Below, piece after piece: positions 41,468 through 50,565 of a stretch of DNA of 64,000 nucleotides. The stretch covers positions 124,001 through 188,000 of the forward strand of contig NZ_BBJT01000011.1 of the NCBI RefSeq assembly GCF_000739915.1, written 5' to 3'. Both the position numbers and the translations under genes were made by a program. Under the pieces are notes generated by a model. The model did no database searches, was not told the origin of the DNA, and worked only from the letters and a program-made list of their open reading frames with translations. This stretch comes from Paenibacillus chitinolyticus NBRC 15660. GTDB lineage: Bacteria > Bacillota > Bacilli > Paenibacillales > NBRC-103111. Numbering within the stretch: the stretch's first letter is position 1; each line of letters begins with the position of its first letter.

Positions 41468-42934
41468 ATGGAATCGAACCATCTGCTTTTTAAAAGGAAC
41501 AAACTGCTCAACCGCATTCTGTGGATCATGCTCGCTCTGGGTATCGTGATCGATCTTATGACGGCCAGCTTAGAGGTTGTTCTTGTGCTTGCCGTTGTCG
41601 GTATAGTGATTTGCGGAATCAGCACCTTGATGTCGGTTAAACACATAGCGCCTCAGCTCGTTATGTATATTGTTCCGGTGAACGTAACCGTTTTGACCAC
41701 CCTGCTGATTTATGCCGAACCGCTGACGAGCACGTATTACCTCATTTTTGTCAACATCGCACTGATGACCCTCTACTCCAATTATCGGCCTATCGTATTC
41801 TCCGGCATACTTGGAGGGGCATTAACGGCCTTTTTATTCATCCAACCGCGTTTTTACGAAGCCATGTTCCCCAAAGAATCCCTCGCCAACCTGCTGCTCT
41901 ACGTCGCCATGATTACTGCGGCTTCCGCCGCTTCCGCACGATTCTCGGAGAAACTTCAGACAGAAGTACTGGAAAAGCAGGCGGAAACCCTGGACGCCAA
42001 GGCTCAGACGGACTCGCTGCTGGAACAGGTCGGATCTACCGTCCAAGTGTTAAACGAATTCAACGACACACTCAAAACGAATGTGGCTACAGCCGGAAAA
42101 ATTTCGCAAGAGGTCACCGCCACGTTCGGCGAAGTCTCTACCAGCGTAGAGCATCAGACTCAAATTGTGGTGGATATCAGCGGTTTCGTCCAGGAAGTCG
42201 AACGGGTCGTCTCCAGCGTAGCCGATGGCTCCGGTACGCTCCAGCGGCTGTCTACGGAGAATATCGGCCTGACGAGTCAGGGGAGCGAACAGGTTCATGC
42301 CCTCAGCGCGGAAATCGAAACCGTCTACAGCATCATTCACCGGACCGTCCATTTGATGAATGATCTGAACGAACAAGGCGTACGCATCGGCAGCATGGTC
42401 GGGCTAATCAACGACATCACATCTCAGATCAACCTGCTTGCGCTCAACGCGGCAATCGAGGCCGCCCGGGCCGGAGAGCACGGCAAAGGCTTTGCCGTCG
42501 TATCCGACGAAGTCCGCAAGCTCGCCGAGAACTCCCGCCGCTCCACGGAAGAGATCAACGACATTCTCCAGGGCATCCGCCACACGAGCATCGAGGTGAC
42601 CAAACAGGTGAATCTCGGGAGGCAGGCGATTACGGCGGGACGCGCCGCCAACGAACAGGTCGAGAGCATCATCCAGCGGGTAGCCGACAATACAGGACTC
42701 GTCAAAAACCAGTCCGATCACGTGGAAGAATCCGTTGCGCTGCTGCAGGAGGAGTACCGCAAAATTTCTCACGAAATCGTCGCCATCGCCGGAAGCACGG
42801 AGCAGAATATGGCTTCCTTCGAAGAGATTATGGCGGGGCTTGAGAATCATGATGCCCGCATTAAAGATATCGTGACGAGCTATCAGCGTCTGGACAGCCT
42901 CATCACGAATTTGAAGGCCATGACCCGCGGTTAA
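41468..42934 (+). CDS. Methyl-accepting chemotaxis protein with multi-span membrane domain
   Basis: Receptor of 488 residues. The first 155 residues contain about six closely spaced hydrophobic segments with no extracellular domain and no HAMP domain; a coiled coil ([19 protein letters not shown]) leads to the signalling domain with the tip [21 protein letters not shown] and [15 protein letters not shown]. It would signal to CheA/CheW elsewhere. ATG 41468 follows GAGGGAAAT; an ATG four codons earlier is the alternative. The upstream sigma-D-like promoter fits a motility gene. Confidence 0.88.
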   Translation: MESNHLLFKRNKLLNRILWIMLALGIVIDLMTASLEVVLVLAVVGIVICGISTLMSVKHIAPQLVMYIVPVNVTVLTTLLIYAEPLTSTYYLIFVNIALMTLYSNYRPIVFSGILGGALTAFLFIQPRFYEAMFPKESLANLLLYVAMITAASAASARFSEKLQTEVLEKQAETLDAKAQTDSLLEQVGSTVQVLNEFNDTLKTNVATAGKISQEVTATFGEVSTSVEHQTQIVVDISGFVQEVERVVSSVADGSGTLQRLSTENIGLTSQGSEQVHALSAEIETVYSIIHRTVHLMNDLNEQGVRIGSMVGLINDITSQINLLALNAAIEAARAGEHGKGFAVVSDEVRKLAENSRRSTEEINDILQGIRHTSIEVTKQVNLGRQAITAGRAANEQVESIIQRVADNTGLVKNQSDHVEESVALLQEEYRKISHEIVAIAGSTEQNMASFEEIMAGLENHDARIKDIVTSYQRLDSLITNLKAMTRG

Positions 42935-42978
42935 AGAAAACAGGAACACCCCGGCACGAGGGTGTTCCTGTTTTCTTT
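42933..42978. terminator. Bidirectional terminator after the second chemoreceptor
   Basis: AAAGAAAACAGGAACACC pairs perfectly with GGTGTTCCTGTTTTCTTT, an 18-base stem between convergent genes. Confidence 0.92.
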
Positions 42979-42979
42979 T

Positions 42980-43543
42980 TCAAGAGCCGACGGCAGGCAG
43001 GATGATTTCCGGCTGTTCCGGATTCGGAAGCAGCCAGCCGTAAGCGGGTTTATTCAGGTAGAGGCGGCTTACGTCGCATACGACGGGTACGACCATCCCT
43101 CCCTTGTAGTGGAAAGGCTCCGCTATGCGCTCAAGCTTGATCCGGAATGCCATGCGCAGAGCCTTGCACAGTTTGGGTTCCATCAGCGCCACGATATGCG
43201 TGCGGCCGCGATTTTCACAGTAATGGACGATGAGCGAAATGAGCTTGTCCAGGTTGCGGCCCCGGTACTCCGGAAGGAGTGCCACCTTGTCCACTTCCAC
43301 AGCATTGCCCGGCGCAAGTGCGGGATGTTCGGAGAACGGAGCGAGAGCGTCGATCGGATGACGGCCGGGGTCATAGCGTTTGAACTCAACCGTCCCGGCC
43401 ACTTCACCGTCATCGGAGAGAATCAGGTAGCAATCCGCGTCCCGGCGGGTAAATTCCAGCTCAAAGCCCTGCTGCTGCCAGACCCGGGTCCAAATGCGAT
43501 CGAATAAAATGAAGTCGTCCAGACTGTCCCCTTTTCTATACAT
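42980..43543 (-). CDS. GNAT/autoinducer-synthase-like acyltransferase
   Basis: A 187-residue protein with an acyltransferase-like core: YLILSDDGEVAGTVEFKRYDP, then VEVDKVALLPEYRGRNL (the acyl-donor loop, with an R-G-x-N variant of the usual GxG/A), then ALMEPKLCKALRMAFRIKLER and the ending GGMVVPVVCDV. The order resembles LuxI/FeeM-type N-acyl synthases as much as normal GNAT acetyltransferases, as does the lack of a clean QxxGxG/A. ATG 43543 follows GAGAGAAGAG. It is a single gene; the substrate is unknown. Confidence 0.65.
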   Translation of the reverse strand: MYRKGDSLDDFILFDRIWTRVWQQQGFELEFTRRDADCYLILSDDGEVAGTVEFKRYDPGRHPIDALAPFSEHPALAPGNAVEVDKVALLPEYRGRNLDKLISLIVHYCENRGRTHIVALMEPKLCKALRMAFRIKLERIAEPFHYKGGMVVPVVCDVSRLYLNKPAYGWLLPNPEQPEIILPAVGS

Positions 43544-43662
43544 CTCTCTTCTCTCCCATCTTTAAATTCCATAGATTTACAATTTAGTTATACCTCATTT
43601 TTTGTCTTTTATCGTCAATATGCATAATATTTTACATATCAAACAATTTACAAATTAAAAAT

Positions 43663-43712
43663 AAAAAGGCTTTTCCGCCCCGCCGACCGACAGCGGGATA
43701 GAAAAGCCTTTT
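43663..43712 (-). terminator. Terminator of the Bce-type permease transcript
   Basis: AAAAAGGCTTTTC and GAAAAGCCTTTT form a strong stem just after the permease stop. Confidence 0.85.
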
Positions 43713-43716
43713 GAGC

Positions 43717-45654
43717 CTAACGAACCGAATGCGCTAAAATTCTCTTCATGTACGAGCGTCTGGCGGCCAGGAAATACAGCGTCTGCATCAGAGCGAAAAT
43801 CACGAACACCACCGCCGCGTAAGGCCATATGTTCGAGATCAGCATATTACCAAGCGCCTTCATCGCAAAGGATGTATGGACCAGTCCGACCACAAGAGGG
43901 ATAAAAAAGATCATCCCGACCTGCTTGGAAACCGTCCGCCTGATTTCCTTATCCGTAATCCCTATCCGGGTGAGAGCCCGGAATTGGGCCTGGTCCTCCT
44001 CGATCTCGGTAAACAGCTTAAAATAGATCATGCTGCCCGAGGCGATAAAGAATAGAAAACTGACGAAAATTCCGATGAATAGCATCAGCGACATCAATTG
44101 TTTCGTTTCCAAGTACTGATTGACACGAGTCCCGAAATTCTGCTTCTCCTGCTCGGGCACCATCTTTTCGATCTGATGTACGGTCGGGGAGGCTTCCTCC
44201 CAATTTTTGATCTCGTAGCCGTATAAGACGCTTTTGTCCTCGTTCGGGGTGGCGTCCATCATTTCCTTGAACTCCGATGCATCCGTCACGAGCAAAGTCG
44301 AGATATCGAATTGAGTGGGAACAACGGACCCGTTAATTTGTTCGTCCAGCGTAAAGGTACGGGTTCCCGTTTTCAGCTTCGCTTCCAGGTTTTGACCGGG
44401 GGTGAAAGACTTGCGCTGCTGCTCCTTATACGGGTAAATGTACGAGGCATGGCCCCGCTCCACCCGCAGCTCCGGCTTGCCCTGCCGTTTGGCCTGAGTG
44501 TTGTAGTCCTCCTCCGAGACGATGAACAGCTGCTGCTCCCGGACTCTGCCACCCAGCTCGACGGGGATACGGACCGGAATACCCGCCATGCGTACTTCGT
44601 AATCCAGCTCCACCCCGTTTTGTTTCAGGGTGCTTTTCAATACATCCGGATCCAGTACGCGGTGACTGTCCAGCCCTTTTTCCGCAAAGGCGATGGATTG
44701 AGGGTAATGCTCCATGAGCTGGTTGCGGGTATCTTTAAGGATCACATACACCGTACCGGATGCGGACAAGATGACGGCGGACAGAATGGAAACCATAAAT
44801 AACATCCGCGCATTGTCTTTCAGCTTGAACGTCAGCTGCGATATCGTAATCAGATTCGTCTGATTGTAATAAAGCGAAGTCCGTCGCTGGAGCCTCCGGA
44901 GAATAAACACACTTCCCTGGGTGAACAAAAAATACGTTCCCAGCACCGTAAGAAAGACGACCGGCATGAAATAGAGAATAAAATTCATCAACGTAATCTG
45001 ATAAGCCAGCGTATAGCCTGCGACCAGACAGACGGCCGAGAGGACCACGAGCCAGATCGAGAAAGCCGGCATCTTTTTCGGCTGTTTGGAGGCCCGGAGC
45101 AGATCGATGATTTCCGAGCGTCCCACCTGATAAAGGGTCAGCAGAGTAATGGTCAGAAACAGCAGCAGAAACCCGATAACCGTGAGCAGTACCGCCTTTA
45201 CAGGAATGACGAACCGGATCGGGGAATCGACCTCAAGCAGCCGGGCCAGCCCCATAAAGAACAGCTTGCTGAACAGCGAACCGATTCCGATGCCGCAGGC
45301 GACGGCAAGAATGGAGATAATAACATTCTCCAGCAGTACCATCCAGCGGATCTGTCCTTTGGTCATGCCGAACAGCGTCAGCAGGCCGAATTCTTTTTTC
45401 CGTGATTTAAAAAATGCCGACATCGAGTAAAGGATAAAAAAGAAAGAGAAAATGACAATGATATAATCGCAGGCGATCATCACTTCCCGGATCTTAGATG
45501 CGGCCGGCATCGAACCGTTTATGACGTCCGGATGCAGAATAAACGCGGAATAAATATAAAAAATCGTAACGGAGAACACGCTGCTCCAGAAAAAAGCGCC
45601 GTACTGGTGCCAATTGCCGCGGATATTTTTAAGGGCGAGCTGTCGAAAATTCAT
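43717..45654 (-). CDS. Bce-type ABC transporter permease
   Basis: Membrane subunit of a peptide-antibiotic resistance transporter, 645 residues. It has the FtsX/MacB-like layout of BceB: one N-terminal membrane helix, three more by about residue 210, a long extracytoplasmic domain of roughly 200 residues (about 310-520) that binds the antibiotic complex, and four C-terminal helices, about ten in all. KKEFGLLTLFGMTKGQIRWM is a typical coupling segment. ATG 45654 with GGGGGGAATT upstream overlaps the ATPase end by 26 bases. In Bacillus such transporters shield lipid II-cycle targets and also sense for their kinase. Confidence 0.9.
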   Translation of the reverse strand: MNFRQLALKNIRGNWHQYGAFFWSSVFSVTIFYIYSAFILHPDVINGSMPAASKIREVMIACDYIIVIFSFFFILYSMSAFFKSRKKEFGLLTLFGMTKGQIRWMVLLENVIISILAVACGIGIGSLFSKLFFMGLARLLEVDSPIRFVIPVKAVLLTVIGFLLLFLTITLLTLYQVGRSEIIDLLRASKQPKKMPAFSIWLVVLSAVCLVAGYTLAYQITLMNFILYFMPVVFLTVLGTYFLFTQGSVFILRRLQRRTSLYYNQTNLITISQLTFKLKDNARMLFMVSILSAVILSASGTVYVILKDTRNQLMEHYPQSIAFAEKGLDSHRVLDPDVLKSTLKQNGVELDYEVRMAGIPVRIPVELGGRVREQQLFIVSEEDYNTQAKRQGKPELRVERGHASYIYPYKEQQRKSFTPGQNLEAKLKTGTRTFTLDEQINGSVVPTQFDISTLLVTDASEFKEMMDATPNEDKSVLYGYEIKNWEEASPTVHQIEKMVPEQEKQNFGTRVNQYLETKQLMSLMLFIGIFVSFLFFIASGSMIYFKLFTEIEEDQAQFRALTRIGITDKEIRRTVSKQVGMIFFIPLVVGLVHTSFAMKALGNMLISNIWPYAAVVFVIFALMQTLYFLAARRSYMKRILAHSVR

Positions 45655-46405
45655 CGAAATTCCCCCCAAGTACACTTAACGAATCGAGAATCTGCTGGAA
45701 AAAGGCCTGCCGGTTCGCTCCCCGTCTCAGTTCCGAGAACAGCTTCCCGTCCTTGATGAACACAATCCGCTTGCAGTAGCTCGCCGCAAAGGGATCGTGC
45801 GTTACCATCATAATGGTGGCTCCGAGCTGCTCGTTCAGCTCCTTCAGCGATTCCATCACATCCTTGGCGGCTTTGGAATCCAGGTTGCCCGTCAGCTCGT
45901 CCGCAAGCAGGATGGACGGTCTATGGATGATGGCCCGGGCGATGGCCGCCCTCTGCTTCTGACCGCCGGACACTTCGTAAGTCCGTTTGTCCAGAATCGC
46001 CGTGATCCCGAGCAACTCGGCGCACGGCTTAAGCCGGCTCTCGATTTCCGCCACCGGCTTTTTGTCCAGGGCAAGCGGCAAAATTATATTTTCCCGGATC
46101 GACAAGGTGTCGAGAAGGTTGAAGTCCTGGAAAATAAATCCCAGCTCACGCCGCCGGAACAAGGCGAGCTGTTTCCCCGATAAAGCCGCGGGGTCCGTTC
46201 CGTTGATCTCGATATGGCCGCTCGTCGGTTTGTCTATCGTGGCCAGTATGTTCAGCAGCGTCGTTTTCCCGCTTCCCGAAGGCCCCATGACGCCGACGAA
46301 TTCTCCCTCGCCGATTTCAAGGCCGATGTTCTCCAATGCTTTATAGGTCAAATTGCTTTTCGTTCCGTATATTTTCGTTACCTGCTCGGCTTTCAAAACC
46401 GCCAT
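45629..46405 (-). CDS. Bce-type ABC transporter ATP-binding protein
   Basis: ATPase of 258 residues for the Bce-type permease. Walker A GPSGSGKTT near 45, signature VSGGQKQRAAIARA, Walker B ILLADELTGNLD with the H-loop in MVTHDP. These are the standard features of the MacB/BceA class. ATG 46405 follows TGGAGGGAT. It is first in the two-gene transporter transcript; an imperfect promoter and a GTCTAT/ATAGAC repeat lie upstream (46428-46448). The regulator and kinase genes lie directly upstream on the same strand. Confidence 0.92.
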   Translation of the reverse strand: MAVLKAEQVTKIYGTKSNLTYKALENIGLEIGEGEFVGVMGPSGSGKTTLLNILATIDKPTSGHIEINGTDPAALSGKQLALFRRRELGFIFQDFNLLDTLSIRENIILPLALDKKPVAEIESRLKPCAELLGITAILDKRTYEVSGGQKQRAAIARAIIHRPSILLADELTGNLDSKAAKDVMESLKELNEQLGATIMMVTHDPFAASYCKRIVFIKDGKLFSELRRGANRQAFFQQILDSLSVLGGNFDEFSTARP

Positions 46406-46427
46406 TCGGTATCCCTCCATTGATCGT

Positions 46428-46448
46428 GTCTATGTTCCTAGTATAGAC
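46428..46448 (-). promoter_or_regulatory. Inverted repeat and promoter region of the Bce-type transporter
   Basis: GTCTAT and ATAGAC are separated by nine bases, 24-44 bases before the ATPase start. TATACT, a five-of-six -10 box, overlaps the repeat; no good -35 is present, which fits an activator-dependent promoter. The Bce-type regulator upstream is the obvious candidate. Confidence 0.45.
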
Positions 46449-46499
46449 CTCCGAGGAGAAGCTACCTATTGATTTGCCTTTCAATGCGGCGGGCTAACC

Positions 46500-47639
46500 T
46501 TACATTTTCGTCACCCGGGACCCGGGCCGTACTCCGCCCGCTTCATCCCGCTCTCCGAACCGGTGAAGACCCTGGCTCTGAAACATCAGGCTGACCGTCG
46601 TTCCTTGGCCGGGCTCGGATTGTATGTCAACCTGGTGCCCCAGCCGGGACATAACCTGCTTGACGAGATACAATCCCATCCCCGTCGACTCCGTAACGAC
46701 GCCTCTTCCGTTCTCTCCCGTGAAAAAAGCGTCAAAGACCCTCGGCAAATCTTCAGCAGCGATTCCGATGCCGCTGTCTTGGACCTCAAGCCGGGTCCCG
46801 TAAGACTTTTGTTCAATCCGGATAAGGAGCGGCTTGTTCCCCTCCCGCTTACGGGAGTACTTAATCGCATTGCCGATAAGCTGGTGAAGCACGAACGATA
46901 GCCACTTCTCGTCGGTTTCCACGTAAATGTCCGGGGCGGACGACTCGATTTTCGGAAAGATAGACGCCCGGATACAGGCTTTCTTATAGTCGTTCACGAT
47001 CCGTCGGGCTACGGCCGTAAGCTCAATCCGCCGGGGATGGACATCCAGCTCGAATTTTTCGAGCCTGGCCGTGTAGAGCATCATCTGGAGACCCGAGGCA
47101 ATCTTCTCGTTCTCCTCCTGAATGCTCGTAAGCAGCTCCTGTATCCGTTCCGGCGGTGTCAGAGTTCCCTCCGACTGCTGGATAAGCAGGTCGATGACGG
47201 AAACCGGCGTTTTGAGCTGGTGGACCCACTGGTTCGTAAAATGCAGATGCTGCTCCTGAGACGCCCGGTAAGAAGACAGCGTGGACAAATAAGCCCGATG
47301 CTGCTTCTGCAGCAGCTCGTTGACCGCCTGCTGCTCCATTGTCCGGGACGGCAGAAATAATGCACTGTCCAGCGAGCTTTGGGCGGATTCGCCGAGCCTC
47401 TTGTTCAGCGCGCTTGCGTAACCGGCCTGCCGGACATAATCATAAATCAGTACCCCTATCCATACGGCTCCGGCCAGCAGGAACAAGTACACCAGATTGT
47501 CCGGTTTAACGGGCAGCCCCGCCTCCATACGGTCCAGCCACAACACGACCAAAACAAGCAGGATAGCGAAAAAGAAGGCCGCCGTGTACAAAAGCCGGTC
47601 AAACAAAAATCGTTTCCGCGTCCAAGCTTTGTCATGCAT
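46500..47639 (-). CDS. Bce-type intramembrane-sensing histidine kinase
   Basis: A 379-residue kinase. Two membrane helices at about 15-35 and 48-69 leave only about 12 outside residues, so it cannot sense alone and probably reads the state of the Bce-type transporter. His140 in NQWVHQLKTPVSVID is the phosphoacceptor of the BceS class; the ATPase domain has NAIKYS, DSGIGI and GMGLYLV. ATG 47639 overlaps the regulator gene by eight bases. It is followed by the transporter genes, giving the full order regulator, kinase, ATPase, permease. Confidence 0.92.
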   Translation of the reverse strand: MHDKAWTRKRFLFDRLLYTAAFFFAILLVLVVLWLDRMEAGLPVKPDNLVYLFLLAGAVWIGVLIYDYVRQAGYASALNKRLGESAQSSLDSALFLPSRTMEQQAVNELLQKQHRAYLSTLSSYRASQEQHLHFTNQWVHQLKTPVSVIDLLIQQSEGTLTPPERIQELLTSIQEENEKIASGLQMMLYTARLEKFELDVHPRRIELTAVARRIVNDYKKACIRASIFPKIESSAPDIYVETDEKWLSFVLHQLIGNAIKYSRKREGNKPLLIRIEQKSYGTRLEVQDSGIGIAAEDLPRVFDAFFTGENGRGVVTESTGMGLYLVKQVMSRLGHQVDIQSEPGQGTTVSLMFQSQGLHRFGERDEAGGVRPGSRVTKM

Positions 47640-48342
47640 CGCCGGTATTCCCCCATTCCGTCTGAAGACGGTAACCCTGGCCCCGGACCGTTTCGATAAT
47701 GCCCGGCAGGCCGATTTCTTCCAGCTTCCGCCTTACCCGCGTGACATTCACCGTCAGCGTGTTGTCATCGACGAAATGAACGTCGTCCCAAAGGGCCTCC
47801 AGCAGCTCCTCCCTGCCTGCAATACTTCCCGCCCTGTGGGCCAGGCAGTCGAACAGCAGCAGCTCGTTTTTCGTCAATTCCATCCGTTTCCCGGCGAATT
47901 CCAGAGTGTTCTTCATCCGATCCAGCTTCAGGCCGTTCAGCTCCCATTCGTCTCTGGACGGCTGCGCCTGGGCGTATTCCCCGTATGCTCGCCGCAGCGC
48001 GCCTTTGACCTTGGCCAGCACGACGTCCAAATTAAACGGCTTCGTCAAATAGTCGTCGCCGCCGTTTTCGATCGCCATCACTTGGTCCATCTCCCCCGTC
48101 CGCGCCGACAGGAAAATAATCGGCACGTTGGAGAACGTGCGTATTTGACGGCACCAGTAGAACCCGTCGTAACGGGGAAGGTTGATGTCCAGCAAAATCA
48201 GATCGGGCTCCAGTTCCGCGGCCTCTCCCTTAATATCGTGAAAACGAACCGCGCGGAAAACCTCATATTCATATCTGGTTAAAGTGTCTTTCAAAATGTG
48301 GGCGATTTTATCATCGTCCTCGACAATCAGAATGCGGTACAT
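47632..48342 (-). CDS. Bce-type response regulator (OmpR family)
   Basis: DNA-binding regulator of 236 residues; Asp52 is the phosphoacceptor (LLDINLP), with Asp9-Asp10 and Lys103 region (LTKPFN) completing the site. The winged helix spans about 135-232 (LTKNELLLFDCLAHRAGS, TLTVNVTRVRRKL). ATG 48342 follows GGGAGGGAA; the open frame extends 25 codons upstream without a ribosome site. It is the first gene of the Bce-type cluster, just after the zwf terminator. Confidence 0.92.
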   Translation of the reverse strand: MYRILIVEDDDKIAHILKDTLTRYEYEVFRAVRFHDIKGEAAELEPDLILLDINLPRYDGFYWCRQIRTFSNVPIIFLSARTGEMDQVMAIENGGDDYLTKPFNLDVVLAKVKGALRRAYGEYAQAQPSRDEWELNGLKLDRMKNTLEFAGKRMELTKNELLLFDCLAHRAGSIAGREELLEALWDDVHFVDDNTLTVNVTRVRRKLEEIGLPGIIETVRGQGYRLQTEWGNTGDA

Positions 48343-48410
48343 GGCTTCCCTCCCGGTGTTCCCTAATAAAGACCCACCCTTTTTCTCATTCAAGTAAGCG
48401 GCCAGCAAAA

Positions 48411-48443
48411 GAAGCACCCCTCAGCCTAAGCCGCAGGGTGCTT
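48411..48443 (-). terminator. Terminator of zwf
   Basis: GAAGCACCC / GGGTGCTTC stem with a T-rich tail on the minus strand, 38 bases past the zwf stop. Confidence 0.75.
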
Positions 48444-48480
48444 CCGTCAACCTCTTGTTTGTGAAACCGGAACGGCCGGT

Positions 48481-49998
48481 TTAAGACTGGCTCGCCCAGA
48501 TGACTTCGCCTTCATGCTGGCCGTTCACCGGCCACCACTTGAATCCGTCGGCGGCGAGCAGCTCGTTGGCTGCGTCCGGGCCCCAGGAGCCTGCCGGATA
48601 ATGGGCAAGGTCTCCGCTGTTTTCTTTCCATGCCTGAGCGATGGCGTCCACGAACTGCCACGCGTGCGCCACTTCGTCCCAGCGGGTGAAGTAAGTGGAA
48701 TCTCCGCGCATAGCGTCGAAGATCAGACGCTCGTATGCTTCCGGCGTGTTAAGCCCCACCTGGCAGCTTTGGCAGAAATCCATCGCGATCGGGATAATGA
48801 CTCCTTCGGCGCCAGGCTTTTTGGCATTCATTTGCAAATAAATGCCTTCCATCGGATTCACGCGGAATACGAGCAGGTTCGGCTGCAGGTCATGCTTGTT
48901 AGCCAGATAGACGTTGTCCGGCACGTTCTTGAACTCCACGACAACCTCCGTGGATTTCACGGGCAGACGCTTGCCGGTACGGATGTAGAACGGAACTCCC
49001 GCCCAGCGGAAGTTGTCCACAAAAACACGCGCCGCCAAGTACGTTTCCGTGTTCGATTCAGGGTTGACGCTCTCTTCGCTGCGGTAAGCAGGCATGTCCT
49101 TGCCGTTCAGTTGTCCTGCCGTATACTGGCCGCGCACGACATTCTTAGTGACCTCTTCGGCGGACTCGAAAGGCCGCAGGGAACGCAGCACCTTCACCTT
49201 CTCATCCCGGATATCTTCCGGATGAAGACGGCTCGGCGGCTCCATGGCCATCATGGCAAGCATCTGGAGCATATGGTTCTGCGCCATATCGCGTAGAGCT
49301 CCCGAATGGTCGTAATAACCGCCGCGGTCTTCGACGCCGACGGTTTCGCCCAACGTGATCTGAATGTTGGCTATGTACTTGTTATTCCACAGCGGCTCGA
49401 AAAAGGCGTTCGCAAAACGGACCACTTCAATGTTCTGGACCATTTCTTTACCCAGGTAATGGTCAATGCGGTAAATATCTTTCTCCTCGAACACTTGACG
49501 GAGCTGCTGGTTCAGCTTGCCTGCCGATTCCAAATCGTAGCCGAACGGCTTCTCGATCACGAGACGATGCCAACCGGTAGTTTCAAGCAGACCGCCTTCG
49601 CGGAGATTGTAAGACACGTTGCCGAACAGCTCCGGAGCAAGCGCCAGATAGAACAGACGGTTGCCGTTAGTCTGGAATTTGACGTCCAGCTGCTGCGTCA
49701 GTGTGTTCAATTGGCGGAACCCGTCCACATTGTTAATGTCGAGCGGCAAATATTCGAAATGTTCCGCAAATTTAGCCCAGTCCTCGTCGTCCTGCACATG
49801 ATGACGGGCGAATTCGTTAATAGAATCACGCAGATCTTCACGGAACTGCTCGTTCGTCCTGGAACGGCGCGCAAGTCCGATTACGGCGAAATGTTCATTC
49901 AGCTTGCCCTCACGGTATAAGCTGTAAAAGGCGGGAAACAATTTTCTCTTGGCCAAATCTCCTGTAGCTCCGAAAATCAGAAAAACAGCACCATTCAT
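48481..49998 (-). CDS. zwf: Glucose-6-phosphate 1-dehydrogenase
   Basis: First enzyme of the oxidative pentose phosphate pathway, making NADPH from glucose 6-phosphate. The 505-residue protein has the NADP motif GATGDLAKR at 10-18, EKPFG at 149-153 and the active-site RIDHYLGKE at 177-185. ATG 49998 is chosen because the domain starts there; the ribosome site is weak, and a frame reaching 50118 exists. It stands alone between two small-gene regions. Together with glucose dehydrogenase and NAD kinase it would feed the NADP(H) pool. Confidence 0.95.
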   Translation of the reverse strand: MNGAVFLIFGATGDLAKRKLFPAFYSLYREGKLNEHFAVIGLARRSRTNEQFREDLRDSINEFARHHVQDDEDWAKFAEHFEYLPLDINNVDGFRQLNTLTQQLDVKFQTNGNRLFYLALAPELFGNVSYNLREGGLLETTGWHRLVIEKPFGYDLESAGKLNQQLRQVFEEKDIYRIDHYLGKEMVQNIEVVRFANAFFEPLWNNKYIANIQITLGETVGVEDRGGYYDHSGALRDMAQNHMLQMLAMMAMEPPSRLHPEDIRDEKVKVLRSLRPFESAEEVTKNVVRGQYTAGQLNGKDMPAYRSEESVNPESNTETYLAARVFVDNFRWAGVPFYIRTGKRLPVKSTEVVVEFKNVPDNVYLANKHDLQPNLLVFRVNPMEGIYLQMNAKKPGAEGVIIPIAMDFCQSCQVGLNTPEAYERLIFDAMRGDSTYFTRWDEVAHAWQFVDAIAQAWKENSGDLAHYPAGSWGPDAANELLAADGFKWWPVNGQHEGEVIWASQS

Positions 49999-50157
49999 CG
50001 TCGCATCATTCTTTCTCTGTGATTTTAGATTAGAATAAGCATACCGAAATTGCATAAGGGATTCAACTTTTTTTCGCAAACCGGGCATCTGTCCAATCCG
50101 TTTCCGCTTCCCCGCCATAGGCTGTTATCAGAATTCTCCCCATGGAGGTGCAGCGCG

Positions 50158-50478
50158 GTGCAGCGAATCGATCCCGCAAGCAGGGAGCAAATCAAGCCCC
50201 ATATCGGCAGACCCATTCTCGTTTACTTAAGAGACGGCACGGAAATTTTCGGTATACTTAGCCGGCTCGATCGAGGAAATCTGATTCTAAACGAAAAACC
50301 CAGTGTAAAAAATCTTTCTCCCAAAACAACCAAAAAAATAAAAGTGGCCAAGAACGGCGGCAAAAAATCGGTCAAACTTGCTGCCGAAGAAAGTCAGCCC
50401 GTCATAGCGCACCCGGAAGGATATTATCCCCTCGTGCTGGACCGAAATTTTATTGCCGCTCTCATTGTACTTCAATAG
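50158..50478 (+). CDS. Small protein with LSm/Sm-like fold, hypothetical
   Basis: A 106-residue basic protein. Residues 13-45 (KPHIGRPILVYLRDGTEIFGI, then LSRLDRGNLILNE) have the pattern of an Sm1 motif: short strands with a DG turn and a later G-L-D-N-L series. A Lys-rich middle (KTTKKIKVAKNGGKKSVKL) follows, then a hydrophobic end (YYPLVLDRNFIAALIVLQ). It could bind RNA, but this is inference from pattern only. GTG 50158 lies seven bases after GGAGGTG. It is divergent from zwf. Confidence 0.55.
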   Translation: MQRIDPASREQIKPHIGRPILVYLRDGTEIFGILSRLDRGNLILNEKPSVKNLSPKTTKKIKVAKNGGKKSVKLAAEESQPVIAHPEGYYPLVLDRNFIAALIVLQ

Positions 50479-50508
50479 AAAGCGGACCGTTCACTTTACT
50501 ATTCCCCA

Positions 50509-50536
50509 AAACCAGGAATGGACACATTCCTGGTTT
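50509..50536. terminator. Bidirectional terminator
   Basis: AAACCAGGAATG and CATTCCTGGTTT, a 12-base perfect stem with a four-base loop, between the LSm-like gene and the convergent acetyltransferase gene. Confidence 0.88.
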
Positions 50537-50565
50537 ATTCTTTTTCCGGAGCGGAGAACATTTTT

